The notes: generated by a model not told the origin, from the letters alone. 64,000 nucleotides of DNA from TMED27 sp964350435 (GCA_964350435.1 CAYGJS010000002.1:43069-107068); one strand, 5' to 3'; counted from the stretch's first letter, positions 52,723 to 62,265 are shown. Numbers and translations: made by a program.

Positions 52723-53748
52723 ATGCTAAAAAAAATTTTGTTAATTGTGACAATAACGCTAGCGGTCACACCATTTAATCCTGCCCTGGCTCAAGATGAT
52801 ATACTCAATATCTACTCCTCGCGGCACTATGATACCGATGAAAAACTTTACAGCGAGTTTACCGAAAAAACCGGCATTAAAATCAACCGTGTTGACGGCA
52901 AGGAAGATGCTCTTATTGCCCGGCTGGAACAAGAGAGCGATCTCAGCCCCGCCGATCTTTTTATCACCGTAGATTCCGGCAGACTTTGGCGCGCCGAGCA
53001 AACCGGATTATTCGAAAACACTCAATCCAAAATATTAAACGAAAAAATTCCCGCAAATCTCCAACATCCGGAAGGACAATGGTTCGGATTTTCAACCCGG
53101 GCACGCATTGTGGTTTATAACAAAAACGCAATAAAAGACGGAGCACCAACCTCCTATCAGGATCTCTCTGATCCCCGCTGGAAAGGACGGATATGCGTTC
53201 GCTCTTCAGGCAATATCTATAACCAGTCCTTGCTGGCCAGCATGATCGCACAAGACGGTGAAGACGCCGCAAGAAAATGGGCGCAGGGCCTGTTAGATAA
53301 TCTGGCGCGCAAGCCCCAGGGCGGCGACACCGACCAGATCAAAGCCGTATCAGCAGGCGTTTGTGATATTGCCCTGGCAAACAGCTATTATTTCTTCCGT
53401 CTGCAACGCTCGGAAAAACCGGAAGATCTTGAAATTATCAAAGATTTACAGATCGTCTTCCCCGATCAAAACAGCAAAGGCACGCATATCAATATTTCAG
53501 GCGCAGGCATCCTCAAACATAGTAAAAATAAAGACGCAGCACGCATGTTTTTAGAATATTTAACCTCTGAAAGCGCCCAGGCTTATTTCGCCAACGGCAA
53601 TAATGAATATCCGGTCGTCTCAGGCGTCGTCGTGAATGAAATTGTCGAAGCACAGAAATCTTTCAAAAGACAGGATATCAATGTTCGCGAATTCGGTGTC
53701 CACCAACAAAAAGCAAAAATGATTTTTGATGAAATCGGCTTTCCCTAA
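52723..53748 (+). CDS. fbpA: Iron(III) ABC transporter periplasmic binding protein (FbpA-like)
   Basis: 341 residues. Signal peptide (ILLIVTITLAVTPFNPALAQ, cleavage near 24). The mature protein starts LNIYSSRHYDTDEKLYSEF, the FbpA N-lobe, with LITVDSGRL-type FITVDSGRLWRAEQTGLF, STRARIVVYNKN, and ANSYYFFRLQ holding the tandem tyrosines that coordinate Fe(III). It binds ferric iron in the periplasm and hands it to FbpB. Promoter region has two Fur-like boxes, so induction under iron limitation is expected. Confidence 0.94.
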   Translation: MLKKILLIVTITLAVTPFNPALAQDDILNIYSSRHYDTDEKLYSEFTEKTGIKINRVDGKEDALIARLEQESDLSPADLFITVDSGRLWRAEQTGLFENTQSKILNEKIPANLQHPEGQWFGFSTRARIVVYNKNAIKDGAPTSYQDLSDPRWKGRICVRSSGNIYNQSLLASMIAQDGEDAARKWAQGLLDNLARKPQGGDTDQIKAVSAGVCDIALANSYYFFRLQRSEKPEDLEIIKDLQIVFPDQNSKGTHINISGAGILKHSKNKDAARMFLEYLTSESAQAYFANGNNEYPVVSGVVVNEIVEAQKSFKRQDINVREFGVHQQKAKMIFDEIGFP

Positions 53749-53759
53749 AAACGTCTGAA

Positions 53760-55334
53760 TCACTCCGATCTATGAAGGAGCCTTTGCAAAAGCACGACAG
53801 GAATGCAGCCCGCTAAAACAATACACAGCGCAGGAAAAGCCGCCTCTGCAAGCCGCTCATCCGAGGCAAGATTATAAGTATGCACCGCCAGCGTATCAAA
53901 ATTAAAAGGACGCAAAACCAGCGTAAGCGGCAACTCCTTAATAACCTCAACCGCCAAAATCAGAGCTGCGCTCAACATCGATGGCAAAAGCAAAGGCAGC
54001 TTAATATGCCAGAAATCATCAAACTTTCGATACTGCATAAGATGGCTGGCTTGCGTAATAGACGGACTGATTTTCTCGCACCCCGCATCCAGACTTTGAA
54101 GCGCAACATTCAGAAAACGGATTAAATATCCCAAAATCAGAAACACAAACGTACCCGTCACCAAAATATCAACCTGACTAAACAACGACGAAACAAGAAG
54201 CATGCCAAGCCCAAGAATGACACCAGGCAACGCATAACCCAATCCGCACAAATGAAAGAAAATCTGTTTGACGCGGGTGGGAACGCCCCTTTTCTCTGCA
54301 ATCAAGATATACGCAATACAAACCCCCAAGACAGCAACAACAAAACAAAGAATAAACGTATTAAAAAGATACGGCAGCGTTCGCAATATTTGTGCGTGTA
54401 AATATGCGCCATCCAGCGTCTCAAACACCATACAAACAAGCAAAATAGCCGGAATAACAAAACCAACCAGTATAGGAAATCCGCACCACAAACTCATCCA
54501 CAAGCCCCCCTTCACACTGGGCCGGGGAGGGACCTTGGCCATCTCTAAAGCGTAAAAACGCATTTGACCACGCTGGCTTTTTTCCCCCCAAACCAGCAAA
54601 AATACAAACCCCAGCAACAAAAGAGACAACCGCGCAGCCGCTGTAATATCCCCATACCCGGCCCATGAATCGTATATAACGGTCGAAAAAACCTTAATGC
54701 CGAAATAATCCATGGTTCCGTAATCAGCAAGCACCTCCATGATCACCAACATCAAACCCACAATAATAAACGGACGCGCCGCCGGCAGAGCAATATCAAA
54801 AAATCGAGCATACGCCCCGGCTCCCAGAAGTTTTGCATTTTCAATTTGGCTTTTGGATCCGGCCAAAAACCCATTGCGTGCAAATAAATAAACATAAGGA
54901 TACAAACAAAATGTAAGAATAAACGAAGCGCCCCATACAGACCTCATCTTTGGTAAAAACCCCTCAAAGCCCCCGCCCCTCAAAAACCCGGCCAAAGCCC
55001 CCGCCTGATCAAAAAAATCAGTATAGACATACGCCAAGATATAAGAAGGAAAGGCCAGCGGGATAAAAAGCAACCACTCAAAAATCCCGCGCCCCCAGAA
55101 ACGATAATGGACACTGAACCACGCACAGCTGATTCCAATGCACAGCACACCCAAACTGGTCAAAATAAGAATAATCAAGGAATTGAAAATAACATCATCC
55201 AGCACATGACGAATTAAAAACGCAAAAACATCACTGCCATTCCCAACACCTTCAAACCCAAGAGCCAAAAAAGGCGACAAGATGACAAACGCAATCACAT
55301 AATAAAAACTACCGGCTAACCTGATCTTAAACAT
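53760..55334 (-). CDS. fbpB: Iron(III) ABC transporter permease (FbpB-like)
   Basis: 524 residues from the ATG at 55334 (a TTG is just before). About 12 membrane helices in two halves, each with a permease EAA-type loop: IENAKLLGAGAYARFFDIALP in the first half and ITQASHLMQYRKFDDFWHIKLP in the second, as in single-chain FbpB/SfuB. It forms the inner-membrane channel with FbpC. It is convergent with fbpA (11-nt gap) and has its own upstream region, so the three transport genes lie in three orientations rather than one operon. Confidence 0.92.
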   Translation of the reverse strand: MFKIRLAGSFYYVIAFVILSPFLALGFEGVGNGSDVFAFLIRHVLDDVIFNSLIILILTSLGVLCIGISCAWFSVHYRFWGRGIFEWLLFIPLAFPSYILAYVYTDFFDQAGALAGFLRGGGFEGFLPKMRSVWGASFILTFCLYPYVYLFARNGFLAGSKSQIENAKLLGAGAYARFFDIALPAARPFIIVGLMLVIMEVLADYGTMDYFGIKVFSTVIYDSWAGYGDITAAARLSLLLLGFVFLLVWGEKSQRGQMRFYALEMAKVPPRPSVKGGLWMSLWCGFPILVGFVIPAILLVCMVFETLDGAYLHAQILRTLPYLFNTFILCFVVAVLGVCIAYILIAEKRGVPTRVKQIFFHLCGLGYALPGVILGLGMLLVSSLFSQVDILVTGTFVFLILGYLIRFLNVALQSLDAGCEKISPSITQASHLMQYRKFDDFWHIKLPLLLPSMLSAALILAVEVIKELPLTLVLRPFNFDTLAVHTYNLASDERLAEAAFPALCIVLAGCIPVVLLQRLLHRSE

Positions 55335-55458
55335 CAATTTTCTGAACTTTTTAAATAAACCCTATACTAACAAGACCATCGGCGAATAAACAAAGTTAAA
55401 TAACATCAGAACCTATAATTTTATTGCGATCAAAAACAAAAACTGGTTTAGTGGCCTC

Positions 55459-55527
55459 ATGAAAATTTTAAACAACACAATCGTAAACCTAGTGGTCGTG
55501 CTTCTCGTGGAGGCGCGCCGCCGATAG
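55459..55527 (+). CDS. Branched-chain leader peptide of the ilv attenuator
   Basis: 22 residues, MKILNNTIVNLVVVLLVEAR followed by two arginines. Twelve of the first 17 residues are not special, but Ile, Val and Leu codons cluster (ATC GTA, then CTA GTG GTC GTG CTT CTC GTG), as in IlvB/IlvG leaders. Ribosome stalling at these codons under branched-chain amino acid starvation would favour the antiterminator. It lies about 115 nt before ilvB and covers most of what is otherwise a 307-nt gene-free stretch. Confidence 0.75.
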   Translation: MKILNNTIVNLVVVLLVEARRR

Positions 55528-55587
55528 ACTTGTTTAAATTCTAACAACAACGCGGCGCCCTGAAATCATTCGATCAGGGCGTTTTTT
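55515..55587 (+). promoter_or_regulatory. Transcription attenuator of the ilv operon
   Basis: Terminator: CGCCCTGA (55556-55563) with TCAGGGCG (55574-55581) and a T run. Competing antiterminator: GCGCCGC at 55515-55521, inside the last codons of the leader peptide, pairs with GCGGCGC at 55552-55558, which overlaps the left arm of the terminator. Confidence 0.75.
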
Positions 55588-55641
55588 ATTGCATAAACAC
55601 AGGCAAAAACGTAAAACGCTGATAACGACAAGGAAAGAGCC

Positions 55642-57441
55642 ATGAGCACCCAAGACGCGAAGACAGACGCCACAAAAGCAAGCACCCCCAAAGCGCCCAA
55701 GCAAATGACAGGCGCGGAGATGGTGATTAAAGCCCTGATCGAGCAAGGCGTCGAAGTGATCTTCGGCTATCCGGGCGGCGCGGTTCTACCGATTTATGAC
55801 GAAATTTTCAAAAATCAGGATAAAATCCGCCACATTCTGGTGCGCCAAGAAGGCGGCGCTTTGCATGCCGCCGAAGGCTATGCCCGCTCCACAGGCAAAG
55901 TCGGCTGCGCGCTGGTCACCTCCGGCCCCGGCGCTACCAACGCCGTAACAGGCCTTACTGACGCCCTGATGGACTCCATCCCCCTTGTCTGTATCACGGG
56001 CCAAGTCCCCAGTTTCCTGATCGGCACCTCCGCATTTCAGGAAGCCGACACCACAGGCATCACCCGCCCCTGCACCAAACATAACTATCTGGTTAAAAGC
56101 GCAGACACCATCGCCGAAACCGTGCATGAGGCCTTCCATGTAGCGCGTACAGGTCGCCCCGGCCCTGTTGTGATTGACATCCCGAAGGATATCCAATTCG
56201 CCAAAGGGACCTACAAGGAAGCCAAAAAACCGGAAAACCATAAATATAAGCCCCGCACCAGCCCGAATATGGACGCGATCGAAGCGGCCGTGGAACTGAT
56301 GGCGCATGCCAAACAACCCGTATTCTATACAGGCGGCGGCGTTATTAATGCGGGCACAGAAGCCTCCAAGCTGCTGCGCGAACTTGTCCGCGAAACCGGT
56401 TTCCCGATTACCTCCACCTTAATGGGTCTGGGTGCATATCCTGCCAATGATAAACAATGGCTGGGGATGCTCGGCATGCATGGCACATTCGAAGCCAACT
56501 GGGCCATGCATGATTGCGACGTGATGATCAATATCGGCGCACGTTTTGACGACCGCGTCACAGGCCGCGTTGATAAATTCTCGCCGGATTCCACAAAAAT
56601 CCACGTTGATATCGACCCGTCTTCAATCAACAAAAATATTCATGTCGATATTCCGATCGTCGCAGACGCCGCTCAGGCACTTAAAGCCATGCTCGAAGTC
56701 TGGCGGGCGCGTGGTTACAAGGCCAATGAAAACGACATGGGCAAATGGTGGAAACAAATCGAAATCTGGCGCGCCAAAAACTGCCTCGCCTACAAAAAGC
56801 ATAAAACCATTATCAAGCCGCAATACGCGCTTGAGCGCCTGCGCCACTTCACGGAAAAAGATTCCCGCGACACGTACATCACCACCGAAGTCGGGCAGCA
56901 CCAGATGTGGGCGGCGCAGTTCATGCCGTTTAACGAGCCCAACCGCTGGATGACCTCAGGCGGCCTCGGCACGATGGGCTATGGACTGCCTGCGGCTATC
57001 GGCACGCAAATCGCCCACCCCGATGCGCTCGTGATTGATGTTGCGGGCGAAGCCTCAATCCTGATGAATATTCAGGAAATGTCCTGCGCCGTGCAATACA
57101 AAACCCCTGTTAAAATCTTCATCCTCAATAACCAGTGGATGGGCATGGTGCGTCAATGGCAGGAACTCCTGCACGGGGAGCGCTATTCCAACTCCTATAC
57201 CGAGTCCTTACCTGACTTCGTTAAACTCGCCGAAGCCTATGGCGGGGTTGGCCTGCGCGCTGAAACCGTTGATCAACTTGACGGCGTCATCGAAGAAATG
57301 ATGCATACTGACCGCGTCACAATCGTCGATGTCATGGTCGATCAAAAAGAAAACTGCTTTCCGATGATCCCATCCGGCAAAGCCCATAACGAAATGATAC
57401 TCTCACCAGATGCCGCCGCATTTGATAAGAGTTTAGTGTAA
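55642..57441 (+). CDS. ilvB: Acetolactate synthase, large (catalytic) subunit
   Basis: 599 residues. ThDP-dependent fold: FGYPGGAVLPIYD, RQEGGALHAAEGYAR with the catalytic glutamate at 70, CALVTSGPGATNAVTGL, QVPSFLIGTSAFQEADT, RPGPVVIDIPKDIQ. The middle domain binds FAD (GARFDDRVTGRV). The C-terminal ThDP site shows GLGTMGYGLPAAIG and GEASILMNIQEMSCA with NNQWMGMVRQWQELL. It makes acetolactate or acetohydroxybutyrate, the first shared step to Val, Leu and Ile. AAGGAAAGAG precedes the ATG; a leader-peptide attenuator lies upstream. The stop overlaps the next gene start by one base. Confidence 0.97.
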   Translation: MSTQDAKTDATKASTPKAPKQMTGAEMVIKALIEQGVEVIFGYPGGAVLPIYDEIFKNQDKIRHILVRQEGGALHAAEGYARSTGKVGCALVTSGPGATNAVTGLTDALMDSIPLVCITGQVPSFLIGTSAFQEADTTGITRPCTKHNYLVKSADTIAETVHEAFHVARTGRPGPVVIDIPKDIQFAKGTYKEAKKPENHKYKPRTSPNMDAIEAAVELMAHAKQPVFYTGGGVINAGTEASKLLRELVRETGFPITSTLMGLGAYPANDKQWLGMLGMHGTFEANWAMHDCDVMINIGARFDDRVTGRVDKFSPDSTKIHVDIDPSSINKNIHVDIPIVADAAQALKAMLEVWRARGYKANENDMGKWWKQIEIWRAKNCLAYKKHKTIIKPQYALERLRHFTEKDSRDTYITTEVGQHQMWAAQFMPFNEPNRWMTSGGLGTMGYGLPAAIGTQIAHPDALVIDVAGEASILMNIQEMSCAVQYKTPVKIFILNNQWMGMVRQWQELLHGERYSNSYTESLPDFVKLAEAYGGVGLRAETVDQLDGVIEEMMHTDRVTIVDVMVDQKENCFPMIPSGKAHNEMILSPDAAAFDKSLV

Positions 57442-59000
57442 TGAGCAAAAATCAACACACCCGCAAGAGCAACACCAAACTAACCATTCGCCAAACAACC
57501 TTTAAGGACGCGAAGCAGCTCGAGGCTCTCAGCAAAAAAATCTACAAAAACGTAGACTACACCACGGAAGAAATGATCCGCGGCCAAGTCACCGTTTTCC
57601 CCGAAGGGCAATTCGTCGTTGAATATAATGATGAAATCGTCGGCTATTGCTCGACCTTCATCATCGCCGAAAAAATCGCCATGAAAGCCCACACATGGGA
57701 CGAAATCTCTGGCGCAGGCTTCGCCTCACGGCACGACCCGAACGGTGATTACCTCTACGGCATGGATGTCTGCGTGGATGCCGACTATCGCGGCCTCCGG
57801 ATCGGCACGCGCCTTTACAACAAACGCCGCGAACTCTGCGAAGAAATGGGGTTAAAAGGCATCATCTTCGGCGGACGCATGCCGGGTTTCAGCAAAAAGA
57901 AAAAGGACGTCAAAACCCCCGAAGCCTATCTTGAACTCGTCAAAGCCCGTAAAATCCGTGACCCAGTGGTGTTCTTCCATCTATCCAACGGCTTCGAGCC
58001 AATCGGCATCCTTAAAAACTATCTCAAACAAGATCCTGAATCTGACGGCAACGCCACGCATATGCTCTGGCAAAACCCGGCAATGGCTGAGCCTATTGTC
58101 GGCAAAAGCAAAAAACGCGACCCCGTGCAAAAGGCCGTACGCGTCGCCACAGTGCAGTTCCAAATGCGTAAAGTCCGCGATGAAAGTGAGTTTGAAAGCC
58201 AACTTGAATATTTCATCGATATCTCTGCCAGATACGGTGCGGATTTCGTACTCTTCCCTGAACTTGTGACTTTGGCACTGCTATCTGCGACCGACAAAAA
58301 AATGCGCCCCGAAGAATCCATCAACCACCTCACCCATTATACGGAACGCTACATCAAGTTCATGGAGAAAATGGCGATATCCTACAACATTAACATCATC
58401 GGCGGTACGCACCCTACAAAAACCAATGACGATGAAATTCAAAACATCTGCTATGTTTTTCTTCGCAATGGCGATGTCTATGCACAAGAAAAAATCCACC
58501 CCACCCCGACCGAACGATTCTGGTGGAACATCAAAGGCGGCGATAGCCTCGACGCCATCCCCACCGATTGCGGCCCTATCGGCATCTTGATTTGTTATGA
58601 CACAGAATTTCCTGAAACCGCCCGCCACCTTGTCGATCAAGGCGCGCTTATTATCTTCGTACCGTTTTGCACTGATGAACGCCAAGGATATTTGCGCGTA
58701 CGCTATTGCTGCCAAGCCATCGCTGTCCAGAACCAATGCTACGTCGCAATGTCCGGCACCGTCGGCAATTTGCCCGACGTTGAAAACAGGAATATCAACT
58801 ACGCCGAAAGCTGCATACTCACGCCGTGTGACTTCCCTTTTGCCCGCGACGGCATCGCCGCAACAACGCCAACAAACACAGAAACCATCGCTTTTGCTGA
58901 TTTAAACATGGAAGACCTGATCGCCAGCCGCTATGACGGCACAGTGCAAAACTTGCGTGATCGACGCTTCGATCTGTATTCGATCAAATGGAAAGCATAA
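57441..59000 (+). CDS. Fusion of GNAT acetyltransferase and carbon-nitrogen hydrolase (nitrilase superfamily)
   Basis: 519 residues. N-terminal GNAT domain to about 200: YLYGMDVCVDADYRGLRIGTRLYNKRRELCEE contains the acetyl-CoA-binding RGLRIG loop. From about 230 a nitrilase-superfamily domain with its triad: Glu in LFPELVTL, Lys in QEKIHPTPTER, Cys in GILICYDTEFPE. The architecture matches Bacillus YhcX-type proteins. Possible reactions are amide or nitrile hydrolysis paired with N-acetylation; substrates are unknown. It is coupled to ilvB (1-nt overlap) and is followed 43 nt on by ilvN, so it is embedded in the acetolactate synthase operon. Confidence 0.92.
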   Translation: MSKNQHTRKSNTKLTIRQTTFKDAKQLEALSKKIYKNVDYTTEEMIRGQVTVFPEGQFVVEYNDEIVGYCSTFIIAEKIAMKAHTWDEISGAGFASRHDPNGDYLYGMDVCVDADYRGLRIGTRLYNKRRELCEEMGLKGIIFGGRMPGFSKKKKDVKTPEAYLELVKARKIRDPVVFFHLSNGFEPIGILKNYLKQDPESDGNATHMLWQNPAMAEPIVGKSKKRDPVQKAVRVATVQFQMRKVRDESEFESQLEYFIDISARYGADFVLFPELVTLALLSATDKKMRPEESINHLTHYTERYIKFMEKMAISYNINIIGGTHPTKTNDDEIQNICYVFLRNGDVYAQEKIHPTPTERFWWNIKGGDSLDAIPTDCGPIGILICYDTEFPETARHLVDQGALIIFVPFCTDERQGYLRVRYCCQAIAVQNQCYVAMSGTVGNLPDVENRNINYAESCILTPCDFPFARDGIAATTPTNTETIAFADLNMEDLIASRYDGTVQNLRDRRFDLYSIKWKA

Positions 59001-59043
59001 ATTTCGCGCTTTGAACTTAACCCAAACTGAATTATAAAACCTT

Positions 59044-59622
59044 ATGAACGCAAGCAGCCCAAAAAGAGAAAAGAAATCCCAATCGGTCTATGCCCCGAAA
59101 CTGGATAACGAGATTATCGAATCCCACACCCTCGCGATCATCGTTGATAACGAGCCGGGCGTTCTCGCCCGCGTCATCGGTTTCTTTACAGGCCGCGGCT
59201 ATAATATCGACTCCCTCACCGTCGCCGAAACCGATCACGAGGAACATACCTCGCGCATTACTATCGTTTCGCGGGGAACCGCCAGCGTCATCGAACAAAT
59301 CAAAGCCTCTCTCGAACAACTCGTCGATGTTAAACGCGTGCGTGACCTCACCGTCTTCGGCCCGCATATCGAGCGCGAACTCGCCCTTCTCAAAGTCGCA
59401 GGCACAGGCGAAAAACGCATCGAAGCCCTGCGCCTCGCCGATGTATTCCGCGCCAAACCCGTGGACTCTACGCTGGAATCCTTTGTTTTCGAAATCACAG
59501 GCACAACAGAAAAAGTCAATGCCTTCGTTGATTTGATGAAGCCCCTTGGCCTCGTCGATGTTTCCCGCACAGGCGTAGCCGCCATATCACGCGGCGCCAC
59601 AACCCATGACGACAAGCCTTAA
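59044..59622 (+). CDS. ilvN: Acetolactate synthase, small (regulatory) subunit
   Basis: 192 residues. The ACT domain is at the N-terminus: HTLAIIVDNEPGVLARVIGFFTGRGYNIDSLTVAETD, where the valine-binding loop lies. It continues with SRITIVSRGT, QLEQLVDV-like LEQLVDVKRVRDL, ERELALLKV, and the C-terminal domain ending FVDLMKPLGLVDVSRTGVAAISRG. The subunit activates IlvB and gives feedback inhibition by valine. A non-ilv gene separates it from ilvB. Confidence 0.96.
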   Translation: MNASSPKREKKSQSVYAPKLDNEIIESHTLAIIVDNEPGVLARVIGFFTGRGYNIDSLTVAETDHEEHTSRITIVSRGTASVIEQIKASLEQLVDVKRVRDLTVFGPHIERELALLKVAGTGEKRIEALRLADVFRAKPVDSTLESFVFEITGTTEKVNAFVDLMKPLGLVDVSRTGVAAISRGATTHDDKP

Positions 59623-59631
59623 GCCACACAA

Positions 59632-60864
59632 ATGAGCTCCGAAAAAATTAAATTCAAAGGCTCAAATGACCATATACTGGCCGCACGCCTCGACACCCCC
59701 GACACCGAAATCAAAGCCTACGCCCTCTACGCCCACTGCTTCACCTGCACTAAGGATGTCTTCGCCGCCAGCCGCATCGCCACCGCGCTCAACGCATTGG
59801 GCATCGCCGTATTTCGCTTTGATTTCGCAGGGCTGGGCGGCAGCGAAGGTGAGTTCTCCGACACCAATTTCACCACCAATGTCGAAGATATCATCAAAGC
59901 CGCCGCCTATATGCGCGAAAATCTAAAAGCCCCGAAAATCCTGATCGGTCATTCTCTGGGCGGGTCTGCCGCCCTCCTCGCCGCCCATAAAATCCCCGAG
60001 ATTAAGGCCGTCGCCACCATCGGCGCGCCCGCCGACGTCACCCACGTCACCCATCATTTCAAAGACCATATTGAAGAAATCCAGACCAAAGGCCACGCGG
60101 ACTTAAAACTGGTTGGCCGCCCTTTTACCATCAAAAAGCAATTCCTCGACGATTTGCACGCGCAAAATCTGGACGACGCCATCCGCACCCTCAAAAAGCC
60201 ATTGCTTATTCTTCACTCACCCATAGACTCCACTGTCGGCATCGAAAATGCCGAGCATATCTATAAACTCACCAAGCACCCGAAAAGCTTCATCACACTG
60301 AACACCGCCGATCATTTGCTCAACGAACATTCGGACGCCGCCTATGCAGGGCGCATGATCGCGGCATGGGCCAGCAATTACGCGGGCTATAAACTCACTG
60401 AAATTGATAATTTCAAACGCGGCGTGCCTGATGGCAATGTCGTCGTACGCTCCTCGAATTTCGGCAAATTCCAACAATACGTACAGATGGGAAACCATTT
60501 CCTCGTTGCCGATGAACCCGAAGACCTCGGCGGCGGCAACACGGGCGCAGACCCATACGAGCTTCTCCTCGCCTCCCTCGGCGCCTGTACGTCTATGACG
60601 ATCAAGATGTACGCCGAGCATAAAAAAATTCCGCTCCAAGGCGTCGAAGTGCATTTAAAACATGAAAAAATCCACGCCGCTGATTGCGCTGCTTGCGAAA
60701 CCAAAGACGGACAAATCAGCAAAATCACGCGTGAAATCATCCTGAAAGGCGAAAGCCTCACCCCCGAACACCGCACCCGCATGATCGAAATCGCCAATAA
60801 ATGCCCCGTCCACAAAACCCTCACAGGGGAAATGCTTATTGAAACGACAGAAAAAATAGATTAA
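59632..60864 (+). CDS. Alpha/beta-hydrolase fused to OsmC-family protein
   Basis: 410 residues, a known two-module family. The hydrolase half: YALYAHCFTCTKDVFAASRIA, FRFDFAGLGGSEG, nucleophile elbow GHSLGGSAAL (Ser near 107), PLLILHSPIDSTVGI with the acid residue, and NTADHLL with the histidine. The OsmC half from about 275: ADEPEDLGGGNTGADPYELLLASLGACTSMTIKMYAEHK with the first active cysteine and NKCPVHKTL with the second. OsmC/Ohr proteins reduce organic hydroperoxides; the hydrolase may free the substrate. It follows ilvN by 9 nt. Confidence 0.93.
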   Translation: MSSEKIKFKGSNDHILAARLDTPDTEIKAYALYAHCFTCTKDVFAASRIATALNALGIAVFRFDFAGLGGSEGEFSDTNFTTNVEDIIKAAAYMRENLKAPKILIGHSLGGSAALLAAHKIPEIKAVATIGAPADVTHVTHHFKDHIEEIQTKGHADLKLVGRPFTIKKQFLDDLHAQNLDDAIRTLKKPLLILHSPIDSTVGIENAEHIYKLTKHPKSFITLNTADHLLNEHSDAAYAGRMIAAWASNYAGYKLTEIDNFKRGVPDGNVVVRSSNFGKFQQYVQMGNHFLVADEPEDLGGGNTGADPYELLLASLGACTSMTIKMYAEHKKIPLQGVEVHLKHEKIHAADCAACETKDGQISKITREIILKGESLTPEHRTRMIEIANKCPVHKTLTGEMLIETTEKID

Positions 60865-60873
60865 TAAACTGCA

Positions 60874-62265
60874 ATGCGTATAAAAATGAATACACTGGTG
60901 CTTGCCACACTGATCGCTCTGCCTTGCGCCACGAACGCCGCAGCAGAAAAATATGTACCCTATGCAAACCAGCGCGGCGTCACAATTTATTCTCTGGATG
61001 ATCAACAACCCCTTGCTCCCTCTCCTGCCCCCGCAGAGCAGAAAACGGCAGCAAGCACTGAATCTGTCACCTCCAATTGGGACCAGCGCCTTGACGGCCA
61101 TTACGAAATCATCCCCGGCCTGCTGGAAACCAACAAAACCTATAGCAAAAAGATTTTTAACCGTCAGGACTATGTCACGGGCAAAAACATCGAGATGCTA
61201 AAGTCCCGTAAATCAGGTGAGCTCTCCGATAACCGCCTCACCCTCGGCGTGACCGCTATCGGCACAATCCTGCACGAAAGAACAAATACCGCTGGCAAAT
61301 ACCCGATTCTTTCCCAGCTTCCGCCCAACCATGTATCGGGCAAAAGTGACACCCGCGATTTCATCAATGATATCTCCGTAAATGCTACGCTCACCCTGCC
61401 CTACGTCACCGCCTTTGCCCAAGGCGAATACACCGATGTCGAATATCCGGGGCAGGATCAAAAGCAGCTTCGCAAATATATGGTCACCATAGGCGATCTG
61501 GAAAAATTCCCCGCCTACATGACCATCGGCAAGAAAACCGTTAACTTCGGCAACTTCGCCAGCTATTCGCCCTTCACACACAACCATTCCAGTCACTATT
61601 TCTGGGCGCAAACCGATGAACCTCTTCTGGAAATCGGCTACGCAACAGACAAAACCATGCTCGCCGCCAGCCTGATTAAAAACGATCGCGGCCTGCGCGT
61701 GATCAACTCTCCCGAAAATGACGACAAATACGAAAACTTCGCCCTGAACGCATCGCATGAATTCACGCTAAATGATGATTGGCGGACAAAACTCGGTGCA
61801 GGATTCTTGCGCGGCACGATCTATGACAGCGCTTTTGCTCATCATCCGCCGGCCATCGGTTTTGCCGACAGATCCTGGAACGGCGCTGCCGATGCTCACA
61901 TCACCCTCAGCAGTGATAAAATCGACCTGATGGCGGAACATACCCGCACTCTGGATAAATGGCCCGCAACAGACCATATCGTGTCGGCCACAAGCTTACA
62001 AGGGCGCTATAAAGACACAATTCTCTCCCGTCCTGCGACCTATTCTCTAATGGCCAGTCGCGGCATTCAAGGCGATAAATTTACAGAATGGGAAAAAATG
62101 GATCAGCTCGGTGCAGGGCTAGAAGCTGAAATCGTTCCCCATGTCGAAATCGGTGCGGAATACCTCTATCACCATGGATTTGTCCCCCTCATTCTTCCTA
62201 CAATCACAGCAGATGACGGTGTGGCCTCCCATACATTCATCATCGGCGGTAAAGTCACTTTCTAA
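60874..62265 (+). CDS. LbtU-like outer-membrane porin
   Basis: 463 residues with a signal peptide (LVLATLIALPCATNA, cleavage near 22-24) and an all-beta body ending in phenylalanine (FIIGGKVTF), the mark of an outer-membrane barrel. The N-terminal periplasmic part (EKYVPYANQRGVTIYSLDDQQP, then a Pro/Ala linker) and blocks such as GDLEKFPAYMTIGKKTVNFGNFASYSPFTH and HYFWAQTDEPLLEIGY resemble LbtU, the legiobactin uptake porin of Legionella. Family placement is moderately sure; the ligand is not known here. It lies between the OsmC fusion and ilvC, nine nt after the former. Confidence 0.65.
   Translation: MRIKMNTLVLATLIALPCATNAAAEKYVPYANQRGVTIYSLDDQQPLAPSPAPAEQKTAASTESVTSNWDQRLDGHYEIIPGLLETNKTYSKKIFNRQDYVTGKNIEMLKSRKSGELSDNRLTLGVTAIGTILHERTNTAGKYPILSQLPPNHVSGKSDTRDFINDISVNATLTLPYVTAFAQGEYTDVEYPGQDQKQLRKYMVTIGDLEKFPAYMTIGKKTVNFGNFASYSPFTHNHSSHYFWAQTDEPLLEIGYATDKTMLAASLIKNDRGLRVINSPENDDKYENFALNASHEFTLNDDWRTKLGAGFLRGTIYDSAFAHHPPAIGFADRSWNGAADAHITLSSDKIDLMAEHTRTLDKWPATDHIVSATSLQGRYKDTILSRPATYSLMASRGIQGDKFTEWEKMDQLGAGLEAEIVPHVEIGAEYLYHHGFVPLILPTITADDGVASHTFIIGGKVTF

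Noticed and set aside
51526..55334. Insertion sequence or transposase in the iron region
   Set aside because: No transposase frame or terminal repeats were seen despite the scrambled gene order.
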